Assembly: GCF_003611695.1 (NCBI RefSeq)
Contig: NZ_RAWE01000008.1
Coordinates: 45,423 to 109,422 of the forward strand
DNA from: Corallococcus carmarthensis
GTDB lineage: Bacteria > Myxococcota > Myxococcia > Myxococcales > Myxococcaceae
Direction of reading: 5' to 3'
Length of the DNA: 64,000 nt
This document shows positions 1 through 8,388 of the stretch, in pieces. The notes beneath the pieces are model-generated. The model saw only the letters and a program-made list of their open reading frames with translations, did not search any database and had not been told where the DNA came from. A program made the position numbers and the translations under genes. Within the stretch, counting starts at the first letter, position 1. The number at the start of each line of letters is the position of its first letter.

Positions 1-3000
1 ACCAGGCTCACGAGGCCCATGAACGTCAGCAGCGTGCTGTCCGTCACCTCCAGCGCCTTCGCCAGCCCCTTCGCCTTCACGTCAGCGCCCCGCGTCCAGC
101 TCAGCAGGGACACGAGCCCGGTGACCACGGCCTCCAGGGAGTAGAGCGCCCAGAGCATCCGGTCCAACTGCTGCGAGGGCACGTCCGCGTCGAACGGGAA
201 GCTCCCCGCCACCCCCGTCCAGGTGGAGACGGTCTGCCCGGTGGAGAACCACCGCTGCGAGACCTCACTCTTCGTGAGCTGCCCCGCCGTCAGGAAGCCC
301 GTGTAGAAGAACGAGGAGACAATCGACAGCGCGCCGCCGATGACCGAATAGTTGTGGGCGGCGTCGCCAATCACGTTGTCGCCGTTGTCCTCCTTCGACT
401 CGGGCAGCGCCACCAGCGACGTGGTGCGCCAGGGCGTCAGGGCCTTCATGGAGCGGGACTGCTTCTGCTGGGCCCCGGCCTGCTCGGGAACCGGGGCCTC
501 CCCCGTCAGCAGCTTGAAGACAATCGTGACGGGGATGGCCGCGAGCAGGCTGAGGGCGCCCAGCATCGTCAGGGAGTCCTCTCCCGTGAGCTTCTTGTAC
601 AGCCAGCTCAAGACCGGGATGTTGAACGGACGCAGGAGCACGTCGTCCAGGATCGCCTGGCTCACGTCCGCGATGACCTCGCACAGGCCCACCAGCAGGT
701 CCCTCGCGGCGGCCAGCAGCGTCTTCGCGGCCTCGCCCGCCAGCAACTGGACGAGCGAGTGCAGGCTGACGGTGCCCTGCTGCACCATCGTCTGGAGGCC
801 CTGGCACAGCTCCTTCACGGAGTCCGCGACGTCCGACAGGATGTTCCCCACCGTCTGTAGGAAGTCGGTGATGGCCTGCGCCACCGGCGCGTCGGACTCC
901 TCGGCCGTGCTGTCGCCGATGCCGCCATGGGAGACCTGGTAGGTGGAGAAGGTCGCGCCCGGGCTGGTGGTGAGGCAGTCGTTGGCGGACTGCTGCTCCG
1001 GCGTCTGCGCGGCCTGCGTCTGGGTCACCACCTGCTGCGTCGTCACGTCCGGCATGCCCAGCGCGGTCTGGCAGACGCCATCCCACTTCGCGATGAGCCC
1101 GTCGAAGTACTGGGTGATGGACGCCTCCATGCCCTTCATGTTGCCCGCGAGCGCCAGGACCACGTCCTTCGTCATCGCCTCCATCACGCGCTGGGTGGCG
1201 AGGATGTCGTCCCACGCGAACAGGAAGCCCAGGAACTGGATGATGTCTTCAATCAGCACCGCGAGCTGCTGGAACAGCCAGCTGATGAGCTGGAGCGCTT
1301 CCTTGATGGTGCGCACGACGAACGACACCACCTGCTCGCCAATCTTCACGAAGAACTGGAGCAGCGTCTTCGTGCCGCTGACGATGGGCTGGATGACGTA
1401 CTCGTAGACGGCGCCCGCGGCGCTCTTGAGCGCCTGGAGCACGTCGCCCGCGGCCGTCTCGATGGCGTTCGTCACGTTGCCCAGGACCTTGAAGGATGTC
1501 TGGGTTTTCGCCATCGCCGTGGGCGCTGGTGCGGTGTCCTCCTCAACGGGCGCCGCCGAGCCGTCCGCGGGCAGGCTGTCCATGTGGTCCATCAGCTGCT
1601 GGAGCGAGGCCTGCACCTGCGCCACCAGGTCCGGGTCCGCGCCGGGGGGCACCACGGGCGTGCCGTCCGGCTTCTTCCACTGGGACAGGTCCTGGCCCTT
1701 GAGCTTCGCGGCCAGGTTCGCGCGCAGCTCCGCGCTGGGGTCCGCGGTCACGTCCTGGGCGAGGAACGCCGCGCTGAAGCGGAACACGGGCGTGCCCACG
1801 TCGGACACCTTGTTGATGAGCGTCACCGTGCCGTTGGCGTCCGTCTTCACCTCGACCTTGGTGCTGGCGTCCAGGTCCGTCCAGTAGCCGTTCACCATCA
1901 CGCGGGACCACTCGGAGGCGTTGACCTGGACCGTCTGGCCCACGAGCACCGCGCCCTGCGCGTCGGTGAAGCGCACCACCGTGGTGTAGCTGGGGAACTC
2001 CTGCCCGTTGGCCAGGGTGGGCAACACCATGTCCGTGTTCTGCCAGGCGGTGGTGTCCGGGTCCTGCCACAGGTACGTGATGAGGCTGTTGTCCGTGGAG
2101 GTCACGAACAGCTCCCCCGTGGAGCGCTTCTGGTTGCGGCGAGGGGCGAGCCGCGCCACGTGCTCGCGCTGCTGGAGCGGCGCGGACCAGCCTTCGGTGG
2201 CGCCCACGGCGTTGTTCAGGGAGAACAGCCGCTGGCTGCCGTCCACCGCCCAGACGCTGACGCGGGAAGCGTCCTGCTGCGCCAGCACGGTGGTGACGCC
2301 CGACAGCACGTCCGATGACGCGACGGTGAGCGCGGTGCTCTTCGCGTTCTTCAGTCCCGTGGAGGGGAACCACGCCAGCCCGTCACCGCCCACATACAGC
2401 GCGCTCAGCCCCTGGTTCTGGCGGTCCTCCAGTGCCCACAGACAGCGCGCGCCCGGCGGCGCCGTCACCGACAGCGAGTGCGTGGTGTTGGTGGAGGGGT
2501 CCAGGAGGCTGGTGAAGGTGAGGCACCGCTTGCCGGTGTTGTCGTCGAACAGCGACCAGGTGCCCCGGTAGGAGATGCCGGTGATGGAGGCCCGGGCCAC
2601 CACCACGTCGTGCAGCGTCTGCATGTCCTTGGGCGGCGCCCAGTTCACCCAGGCGCTGCCCGTGGTGCTCGTGGAGGCGTCCACGAAGTAGCGGCCCGTG
2701 GTGCCGGACGTGTTCTTCACCTCCGCGACCAGCAGCGGCGCCTCGCTGGCGCTGACGAAGTCGCCCAGGAGCAGCCGCTGCACGGGCATGCCGGCGGGAG
2801 CGCCATTGCGCTGGACCCACGCGGTGTTGAGCGTGTTCCAGGGGCCGCCGTCCGGCGTGGGCAGGAGGGCCGGGGAGACGAACACGCGGCTGCCGCCCGC
2901 GCCGTCATCCAGGGCCACGGCGATGATGACCTGGCCCGAGGGGGCCTGGACCACCGCGTAGCCCTGCACGTCGTGGTTTGCGTCCGGGCTGAGCTCGACC

Positions 3001-3233
3001 TGGCGCCAGCCGGTCGTCACGGTGGTGTCGCGCAACATCACCCACAGCGTCTTGCGCGCGGTGTTCGCGGCGGACGCGCCCACGCTGAACAGCAGCGGCG
3101 AGCCGCCGGTGTCCTCCGCGGAGGCGAGGGGATACGCCGCGTCCACGGAGGTGGCGGCCAGGTAGTTGTACATCAGGCTGGAGGAAACGGTCGCCGAGCC
3201 CGTCACCGAGCCCGTTTCGGAAGTCTGGGACAT
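1..3233 (-). CDS. Giant hypothetical protein, 3' end beyond window
   Basis: Open for 1077 codons from ATG at 3233 down to the window edge, so the C-terminus is missing. An AAGGA ribosome site lies just upstream. The start follows the upstream aegerolysin/TULIP-like gene by 43 bases, so the two form an operon. Residues 1 to about 430 are beta-rich, with repeated TALTVASSD/SVWAVDGS-like strands that suggest a propeller or similar fold (inference). An Ig/transthyretin-like strand set with an NGTVTLINK motif follows around 430-520. The rest is helical, with a strongly hydrophobic stretch near 643-672 (QLISWLFQQLAVLIEDIIQF) and another near 885-907 (LTMLGALSLLAAIPVTIVF). This suggests membrane interaction or pore formation. 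I recognise no named family. The linkage to an aegerolysin-like partner makes a two-part membrane-acting or envelope complex conceivable, but that is speculation. Confidence 0.75.
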   Translation of the reverse strand, partial: MSQTSETGSVTGSATVSSSLMYNYLAATSVDAAYPLASAEDTGGSPLLFSVGASAANTARKTLWVMLRDTTVTTGWRQVELSPDANHDVQGYAVVQAPSGQVIIAVALDDGAGGSRVFVSPALLPTPDGGPWNTLNTAWVQRNGAPAGMPVQRLLLGDFVSASEAPLLVAEVKNTSGTTGRYFVDASTSTTGSAWVNWAPPKDMQTLHDVVVARASITGISYRGTWSLFDDNTGKRCLTFTSLLDPSTNTTHSLSVTAPPGARCLWALEDRQNQGLSALYVGGDGLAWFPSTGLKNAKSTALTVASSDVLSGVTTVLAQQDASRVSVWAVDGSQRLFSLNNAVGATEGWSAPLQQREHVARLAPRRNQKRSTGELFVTSTDNSLITYLWQDPDTTAWQNTDMVLPTLANGQEFPSYTTVVRFTDAQGAVLVGQTVQVNASEWSRVMVNGYWTDLDASTKVEVKTDANGTVTLINKVSDVGTPVFRFSAAFLAQDVTADPSAELRANLAAKLKGQDLSQWKKPDGTPVVPPGADPDLVAQVQASLQQLMDHMDSLPADGSAAPVEEDTAPAPTAMAKTQTSFKVLGNVTNAIETAAGDVLQALKSAAGAVYEYVIQPIVSGTKTLLQFFVKIGEQVVSFVVRTIKEALQLISWLFQQLAVLIEDIIQFLGFLFAWDDILATQRVMEAMTKDVVLALAGNMKGMEASITQYFDGLIAKWDGVCQTALGMPDVTTQQVVTQTQAAQTPEQQSANDCLTTSPGATFSTYQVSHGGIGDSTAEESDAPVAQAITDFLQTVGNILSDVADSVKELCQGLQTMVQQGTVSLHSLVQLLAGEAAKTLLAAARDLLVGLCEVIADVSQAILDDVLLRPFNIPVLSWLYKKLTGEDSLTMLGALSLLAAIPVTIVFKLLTGEAPVPEQAGAQQKQSRSMKALTPWRTTSLVALPESKEDNGDNVIGDAAHNYSVIGGALSIVSSFFYTGFLTAGQLTKSEVSQRWFSTGQTVSTWTGVAGSFPFDADVPSQQLDRMLWALYSLEAVVTGLVSLLSWTRGADVKAKGLAKALEVTDSTLLTFMGLVSL

Positions 3234-3276
3234 GGAAGGTCCTTGGGATGTCTTTGAAATGAGAGGGATTGGCGCT

Positions 3277-5136
3277 TCAGCCGGGGAACGACACGTCCAC
3301 CTGGACGGCGCCTTCCGAGTTGAAGACAAACTGGCTGTAGTCATGCGCGGCGCCCGTGGGCAGCACGATGCAGTCTTCGATGTCCAACGCCGTGGAGGCG
3401 TTGTCACGGAAGGTATTGGCCAGGTCGTTGGCGAACTTCTGCGCCTGCTGCGTGATTTCGTCCTGCGGCGACGTGGAGGTCCAGCCGAGCAGCTTGTCCA
3501 GCGCGTTGAAGACCCAGCCATCCAGGGTCTTGTCCACGTCCGGTGCCGGGGCCTTGCCCAGGACGATGCTCACGGACGTCACCAGCTTGCCGCCGTCACC
3601 GGCCTGGAGGGTGATGGTGCCCGTCCAGGGCTGCACGTAGGTGGCCTTGCCCAGCACGTCCTTCAGGCTCAGCCCGATGAAGTCCAGGGGATACTGGCTG
3701 ACCTCGATGTCCACCTGGAACTGGCCGTTCAGGGACACCGTGCAGCGGTCCGTCTGGCTGGTGTTGGGACTGGTGGTGAACGCGATGCTCTCCGTGCCGA
3801 GCACGTACTGGTCGAAGCCGTTGTTCACCTGGACGAACTCGCCGCGTCCGTCGTTCTTCGCCGAGTTGTTCTTCGAGCCTGAGCACGTGTAGGCGAGCGG
3901 CCCCGTGTGCCAGGTGGAGACGGGGATGCCGGAGGCCGTCGCGATGGCCGGCAGCACCACCGGCTTCAGGTAGCCCTCGCCCAGCGTGTCCTGGCTGAGG
4001 AACAGCCGCGCCCGGGCCTCCGCCGGGGTGCCGTCCGGGTTGGTGGTGGCGGCCAGCGGCGCGGTGAAGCCGAAGCGCGAGTTCCAGTTGGGCTCCTTCC
4101 GGCCCCGGCTCATCATGCACACGTTGAGCGTGCTGAAGTTCCCGTTCGCGCTGTAGCGGGTCGTGCGCTCCTTCGCGAACGTGGGGACGATGCTCGCGGG
4201 GCTGCCCGGCGCCTGCGGCGTGTACGCCACGTCCATGTGGCCCACGCCGGCCAGCGTGGCCTGGAGGGCGCTCTGCGCGGCCTGGCTGAGCGCCACGGGC
4301 TTGTTGCTCGCGTCCACCACCTGGAGCGACCGGAACAGCGACGGCTGGGTCAGGTCCAGGAAGAGGCGGTAGACGGAGTAGTTGAGCGACTGGAGGCCCT
4401 GGACGTACTGCTTCGCCGCGGTGGTGGCGGCCAGCGTGTTGGGGTCCGTCACCTGGGCCTGCGACAGGTCCAGCGACACGATGACCGTCGTCCCTGACAG
4501 GGACTGCGTCTTCGTCACGCCACCCTCCACGTACTGGAGGGTCGCGGTGGTGAAGGGCAGGTGCACGTCCAGGTGGGTCGTCTGGTCGTCGGGGACCGAC
4601 ACGGTCGGGTCGCCCATGGCCGTCACGGTGAGCTGCGCCCCGCCGCTGGCCTGGTGCGTGAAGGCGGACGGGATGAGCTGGTAGTAGCGCAGCGCGTGCA
4701 GCTGCTTGTTGATGAGGCCCACCGACAGCGCCCACACCAGGTCCCACTCATGGGGCGCGCGCGGCTTGAAGTCCACCCGGTAGGTGGTCGCGTGGTTGTC
4801 GCCGCTGCTGTCCGTCTGGGTGATGGTCACCGGCGCGAGGGCGGTGTTCGTGGTGGCGGTATAGGACTCGTGGTGCTGCGCGCCGCTGGAGTAGTTCCAG
4901 TAGAAGGAGAGGGGCACCTGCTCGTTCCCCGTCTCCAGCGTGTACGTCACCGTGCCTTCAGGACCCGGGGAGACGGAGTTCTTCTGCTCGATCTTGAAGG
5001 TCGTGCTGGAGCCCGCGGCGATGCTGGTGGCGGGCGCGGCTCCGCTGAGCGAGCCGTCCTTGTAGTCGGGCGTGCCGCGGTTATCGATGGGGCAGCCCGA
5101 GTTGTTCTGGATGGTGAGGGTCGTGGAGATCGTCAT
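3277..5136 (-). CDS. Aegerolysin-like plus TULIP/P47-like protein
   Basis: 619 residues from ATG 5136; the reading frame extends 14 codons further upstream, but the ATG places the natural TISTTLTIQNNSG start of a beta-sandwich. Residues 1 to about 125 resemble aegerolysins: an N-terminal TIQNNSG strand, PEGTVTYTL at 59-67 and SFYWNYSSG at 77-85. These match the EGTTGTFDL and HFYWDCPWG blocks of ostreolysin-type proteins, which bind membrane lipids. From about 130 the EWDLVWALSVGLINKQL segment recalls the start of clostridial P47/OrfX TULIP proteins, followed by long amphipathic strands. No signal peptide is seen. It is the first gene of an operon with the giant protein downstream. Both domain calls are from motif memory only, so function (lipid binding, toxin accessory or fruiting-body protein) is open. 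Confidence 0.65.
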   Translation of the reverse strand: MTISTTLTIQNNSGCPIDNRGTPDYKDGSLSGAAPATSIAAGSSTTFKIEQKNSVSPGPEGTVTYTLETGNEQVPLSFYWNYSSGAQHHESYTATTNTALAPVTITQTDSSGDNHATTYRVDFKPRAPHEWDLVWALSVGLINKQLHALRYYQLIPSAFTHQASGGAQLTVTAMGDPTVSVPDDQTTHLDVHLPFTTATLQYVEGGVTKTQSLSGTTVIVSLDLSQAQVTDPNTLAATTAAKQYVQGLQSLNYSVYRLFLDLTQPSLFRSLQVVDASNKPVALSQAAQSALQATLAGVGHMDVAYTPQAPGSPASIVPTFAKERTTRYSANGNFSTLNVCMMSRGRKEPNWNSRFGFTAPLAATTNPDGTPAEARARLFLSQDTLGEGYLKPVVLPAIATASGIPVSTWHTGPLAYTCSGSKNNSAKNDGRGEFVQVNNGFDQYVLGTESIAFTTSPNTSQTDRCTVSLNGQFQVDIEVSQYPLDFIGLSLKDVLGKATYVQPWTGTITLQAGDGGKLVTSVSIVLGKAPAPDVDKTLDGWVFNALDKLLGWTSTSPQDEITQQAQKFANDLANTFRDNASTALDIEDCIVLPTGAAHDYSQFVFNSEGAVQVDVSFPG

Positions 5137-5166
5137 GGAAGGACCGTGCGGGTGGGGGACACGAGG

Positions 5167-5189
5167 CGTGAAACACAACCTGTTTCACG
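5167..5189. repeat. Inverted repeat in leader of the aegerolysin/TULIP operon
   Basis: CGTGAAAC and GTTTCACG form a perfect 8-bp inverted repeat with a 7-base spacer, 31-53 bases before the ATG at 5136. It lies downstream of the candidate sigma-54 element at 5208-5223, so it would be a 5'-UTR hairpin or an operator. Confidence 0.45.
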
Positions 5190-5207
5190 GACACGCTGTC
5201 TTCCCAC

Positions 5208-5223
5208 TGCAAGGCCAGGACCA
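5208..5223 (-). promoter_or_regulatory. Candidate sigma-54 promoter
   Basis: Read on the minus strand this is TGGTCCTGGCCTTGCA. It keeps TGG at -24 and TTGCA at -12 with the correct 16-base span of the consensus TGGCACGnnnnTTGCW, but the CACG part is poor. Predicted transcription start is about 5197, some 60 bases before the ATG at 5136. It becomes more credible because the second aegerolysin-like gene at 29550 has a better match. Confidence 0.4.
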
Positions 5224-5310
5224 CTTCGCAACCCATCGTGATCACATCCACGGCTCGCGCACGCTCCCGAATCTGCGTGCTGCGGGGACGCACCTGCGTC
5301 GTGCCGCGCG

Positions 5311-5832
5311 CTACCGCTCGTCGCCTGGCACCGGCCGGAGCTGTCCACTGTTGATGGCCAGGGACAGGCTGCGCTCCATCGCTTCGATTTCCTCGCGCGA
5401 GCCGGCGCGGAGGGCCTGATGGAAGCGCTGCTGATCCGTTTCCGTCCAGCGGCCCCGGGCGATGGCGCCGTCCAGCACCTGCTGCCCCTGGCGTGAGGCC
5501 TCCACCTGTTCGGGCGTGATGGCTGGACGCGCCTCTTCCTCACGCTCCGTGGGCTGTGTTGCCCCGGGCTCCCTCGCCGCGAGCACGGCGAGCTGTTCGC
5601 GGATGAGCCGCAGCTCCTCGCGCGAGTCCTGTGCCTGCATCACGACGGAGGCCGCCGGCGCGGGACGGGACTGCACGAGACCGCGAAGGTGGCCGAGCTG
5701 CGCCTCCAGCTTCGCGTCCAGCATGTGCTCCACGCGGGACTCCAGGGTGGCGAAGGTCAGCGCCACGCCCCCGGTGATGCCGAGCGCGATGCCCGGGACC
5801 TGTGACACGAGTGTCTGGAGGAAGGTCTTCAT
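5311..5832 (-). CDS. Small single-pass membrane protein, function unknown
   Basis: 173 residues from ATG 5832. The frame stays open further upstream, but that extension overlaps the neighbouring secreted-protein gene and is Arg/Ser/Pro-rich noise. MKTFLQTLVSQVPGIALGITGGVALTFATL gives one N-terminal membrane segment at about residues 11-30. A soluble, charged helical region follows, including a coiled-coil-like SREELRLIREQLAVLAARE stretch and a C-terminal helical TPEQVEASRQGQQVLDGAI / TETDQQRFHQAL segment. It sits between the aegerolysin/TULIP operon and a small secreted protein, all on the minus strand. I recognise no family; the architecture fits a membrane-anchored coiled-coil protein. Confidence 0.6.
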   Translation of the reverse strand: MKTFLQTLVSQVPGIALGITGGVALTFATLESRVEHMLDAKLEAQLGHLRGLVQSRPAPAASVVMQAQDSREELRLIREQLAVLAAREPGATQPTEREEEARPAITPEQVEASRQGQQVLDGAIARGRWTETDQQRFHQALRAGSREEIEAMERSLSLAINSGQLRPVPGDER

Positions 5833-5866
5833 CGAAGGCTCCGGGGGCGTGACGCAAGCGGCATGA

Positions 5867-6265
5867 CTACGGCGCCTTCGGCTCCAGGTGCGAACCCTTG
5901 AGCACGTCGATGGCCTGACAGACGCCGCTCGCGTCCCAGGCGAAGTAGATGTAGGCCGAGTCGTTGGCGGACTGGACGCTGCGGACGAGCGCCGGCGAGG
6001 ACGAGTAGCAGGACACGTAGACGCTCGCCGAGTTGTTGGCGAAGCACCGCACCGACTCACCCGACGTCGCGTCCGCGAAGGTCCGGCAATAGATGTTCTG
6101 GATGGCGTCCGTGCTGTTGCGCGCCGTGCCCATCGCGCCGTACGCCGTGCGGGCGGTCGTGTTGATGGTCACGAAGAACTGCGCCTTCGACCCCGCGTAC
6201 GCCACGGGCACGGCCAGCAGCACCAGCGCGACGGACGTCCCCAACGCCTGCGTGAAACGCTTCAT
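5867..6265 (-). CDS. Small secreted protein, cysteine-containing
   Basis: 132 residues from ATG 6265, preceded by an AGGGGAG ribosome site. A clear Sec signal peptide is present: MKRF, then a hydrophobic core to about residue 20, then AYAGS with cleavage near AYA. The mature part has four Cys (YCRTF, RCFAN, SCYSS, VCQAI), which could form two disulfides, and alternating hydrophobic residues suggesting a small beta domain. It is of the type of short exported proteins common in myxobacteria, but I cannot assign a function. It is divergent from prpE, so the roughly 145 bases between them should hold both promoters. Confidence 0.7.
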   Translation of the reverse strand: MKRFTQALGTSVALVLLAVPVAYAGSKAQFFVTINTTARTAYGAMGTARNSTDAIQNIYCRTFADATSGESVRCFANNSASVYVSCYSSSPALVRSVQSANDSAYIYFAWDASGVCQAIDVLKGSHLEPKAP

Positions 6266-6410
6266 GGTGTGGCTCCCCTTCAGTGGAAATACTGATGGGG
6301 TTACGCCCGTCGCGCTGATTATTCCCGAGCACCTTCCGGGGAGGCGTCCTTCCCACTCCGGCGGGCCTGCTCCTATCGTCAGGGGACATCCCCTTCGCAG
6401 GAGCGTCCGC

Positions 6411-8324
6411 ATGGGCAGCTATCTGGACTTCTACCGCCGCTCCATCGAAGCGCCGGAGGCGTTCTGGGCGGAGCAGGCCCGGCTCATCGACTGGGAGCGG
6501 CCCTTCGACGCCGTGCTGGATGACTCCCGGCCGCCCTTCGCGCGCTGGTTCGTCGGGGGCCGCACCAACCTGTGCCACAACGCCGTGGACCGGCACCTGG
6601 CCACCCGCGCGGACCAGCCGGCCCTGGTCTTCGAGTCCTCCGAAACGGACCAGCGCCGCCAGTACACCTATGCGCAGCTGCACGCGGAGGTGAACCGGGT
6701 GGCGGCCATGCTGCGCTCCCTGGGCGTGAAGCGCGGTGACCGCGTCATCGTCTACATGCCCATGGTGCCGGAGGCCGTCTTCGTGCTGCTCGCGTGCACG
6801 CGGCTGGGGGCCATCCACTCGGTGGTGTTCGGCGGCTTCGCGGCGCACAGCCTGGCCATGCGCATCGACGACGCGAAGCCCGTCCTGCTGGTGACGGCGG
6901 ACGCGGGCATGCGCGCGGGCCGCGTCATCCCCTACAAGCCCCTGGTGGATGAGGCCCTGACGCTCGCGAAGCATCCGCCCGGGCACGTGCTGGTGCTGGA
7001 CCGCGGGCTCGTTCCTGGAAGCCCCGTCACGCCGGGGCGCGACGTGGACTTCGCCACGCTGGGCGGTCAGCACGAGGGCGCGCGGGTGCCGGTGGAGTGG
7101 CTGGAGTCCTCCGAGCCCAGCTACATCCTCTACACGTCCGGCACCACCGGGAAGCCCAAGGGCGTGCAGCGTGACACGGGCGGCTACGCGGTGGCGCTGG
7201 CCGCGTCCATGCGGCACATCTACACGGGCCAGCCCGGCGAGGCGATGTTCACCGCCTCCGACATCGGCTGGGTGGTGGGCCATTCGTACATCGTCTACGG
7301 GCCGCTGCTGAATGGCATGACGACGGTGCTCTATGAAGGCCTGCCCATCCGGCCGGATGCCGCGGTGTGGTGGCGGCTCATCGAGCAATACAAGGTGAGC
7401 GTGATGTTCACGTCACCCACCGCCATCCGCATCCTGAAGAAGCAGGACGCGGCGTTCCTCAAGCGCCACGACACCTCCAGTTTGCGCTACCTGTTCCTCG
7501 CGGGTGAGCCATTGGATGCGCCCACGCATGCGTGGATTTCGGACGCGCTGCCGTCCACGCAGGTGCTGGACAACTACTGGCAGACGGAGACGGGCTGGCC
7601 CATCCTGGGGCCCGTTCCCGGCGTGGAGCCGCGCAAGCGCAAGCTGGGCTCACCGGGCACGGCCATCTACGGCTATCGCGTGAAGCTGGTGGACGGGCTG
7701 AGCGGTGAAGAGGTGACGGCGCCGAACCAGAAGGGCGTGCTGGTGGTTCAACCGCCGCTGCCGCCGGGGTGTCTGTCCACGGTGTGGGGCGACGACGCGC
7801 GCTTCGTCTCCACGTATTTCTCCAGCTTCGACACGCCCCTCTACAACACCTTCGACTGGGCCACGCGCGACGAGGACGGCGACTACTTCATCCTGGGCCG
7901 CACCGACGACGTCATCAACGTGGCGGGACACCGGCTGGGCACGCGCGAGATTGAAGAGGCCATCAGCGGCCACCCGGCCATCGCGGAGGTGGCGGTGGTG
8001 GGCGTGAAGGACGAGCTCAAGGGCCAGGTGGTGATGGCCTTCGTCGTGCCCAGGGACCCGGCGCGCCTGCACCGCGAGGAGGACCGCGACGCGCTCGCGC
8101 GCGAGGTGATGGACACGGTGGGCCGGACGCTGGGCGCCGTGGCCCGCCCCGCGGCGGTGTACGTGGTGGCGAACCTGCCCAAGACGCGCTCCGGCAAGCT
8201 GCTCCGCCGCAGCATCCAGGCCGTGGCGGAGGACCGCGAGCCGGGCGACCTCACCACCATCGAGGACCCGGGCGCGCTGGAAGGCATCCAGGCCGCCGTG
8301 AAGGCCCGGCCGCCGAAGGCTTGA
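6411..8324 (+). CDS. prpE: Propionyl-CoA synthetase
   Basis: 637 residues, the usual length for the family. The ATG at 6411 has an AGGAG site 6 bases upstream; the frame runs further 5' but that part is the reverse of the secreted-protein gene. It activates propionate with ATP and CoA to propionyl-CoA through an acyl-adenylate, in the cytoplasm. Landmarks are the N-terminal ACAS-type YLDFYRRSIEAPEAFWAEQARLIDW start, the AMP-binding P-loop YTSGTTGKPKG near residues 240-250 followed by the PrpE-typical VQRDTGGYAVAL, NYWQTETGWP in the adenylation core, GRTDDVINVAGHRLGTREIE at the hinge, and the catalytic lysine in KTRSGKLLRR. There is no prpBCD cluster beside it. Acetyl-CoA synthetase is less likely because of the GVQRDTGGY block. 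Confidence 0.92.
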   Translation: MGSYLDFYRRSIEAPEAFWAEQARLIDWERPFDAVLDDSRPPFARWFVGGRTNLCHNAVDRHLATRADQPALVFESSETDQRRQYTYAQLHAEVNRVAAMLRSLGVKRGDRVIVYMPMVPEAVFVLLACTRLGAIHSVVFGGFAAHSLAMRIDDAKPVLLVTADAGMRAGRVIPYKPLVDEALTLAKHPPGHVLVLDRGLVPGSPVTPGRDVDFATLGGQHEGARVPVEWLESSEPSYILYTSGTTGKPKGVQRDTGGYAVALAASMRHIYTGQPGEAMFTASDIGWVVGHSYIVYGPLLNGMTTVLYEGLPIRPDAAVWWRLIEQYKVSVMFTSPTAIRILKKQDAAFLKRHDTSSLRYLFLAGEPLDAPTHAWISDALPSTQVLDNYWQTETGWPILGPVPGVEPRKRKLGSPGTAIYGYRVKLVDGLSGEEVTAPNQKGVLVVQPPLPPGCLSTVWGDDARFVSTYFSSFDTPLYNTFDWATRDEDGDYFILGRTDDVINVAGHRLGTREIEEAISGHPAIAEVAVVGVKDELKGQVVMAFVVPRDPARLHREEDRDALAREVMDTVGRTLGAVARPAAVYVVANLPKTRSGKLLRRSIQAVAEDREPGDLTTIEDPGALEGIQAAVKARPPKA

Positions 8325-8335
8325 AACAGGAAGGC

Positions 8336-8361
8336 CCCCGGCGCGGCCGCCCGGGCCGGGG
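8336..8361. terminator. GC hairpin between convergent prpE and protease genes
   Basis: CCCCGGC pairs with GCCGGGG across a 12-base loop, starting 12 bases after the prpE stop and ending before the protease stop on the other strand. There is no T-tract, so termination is inferred from position and stem strength only. Confidence 0.4.
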
Positions 8362-8388
8362 CGACCACGCCGGGGAATACGTGAACGG

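Noticed and set aside
927..2318. Long plus-strand open frame opposite the giant minus-strand gene
   Set aside because: Composition is His/Arg/Gly-rich noise typical of antisense frames in GC-rich DNA, with no ribosome site or motif.
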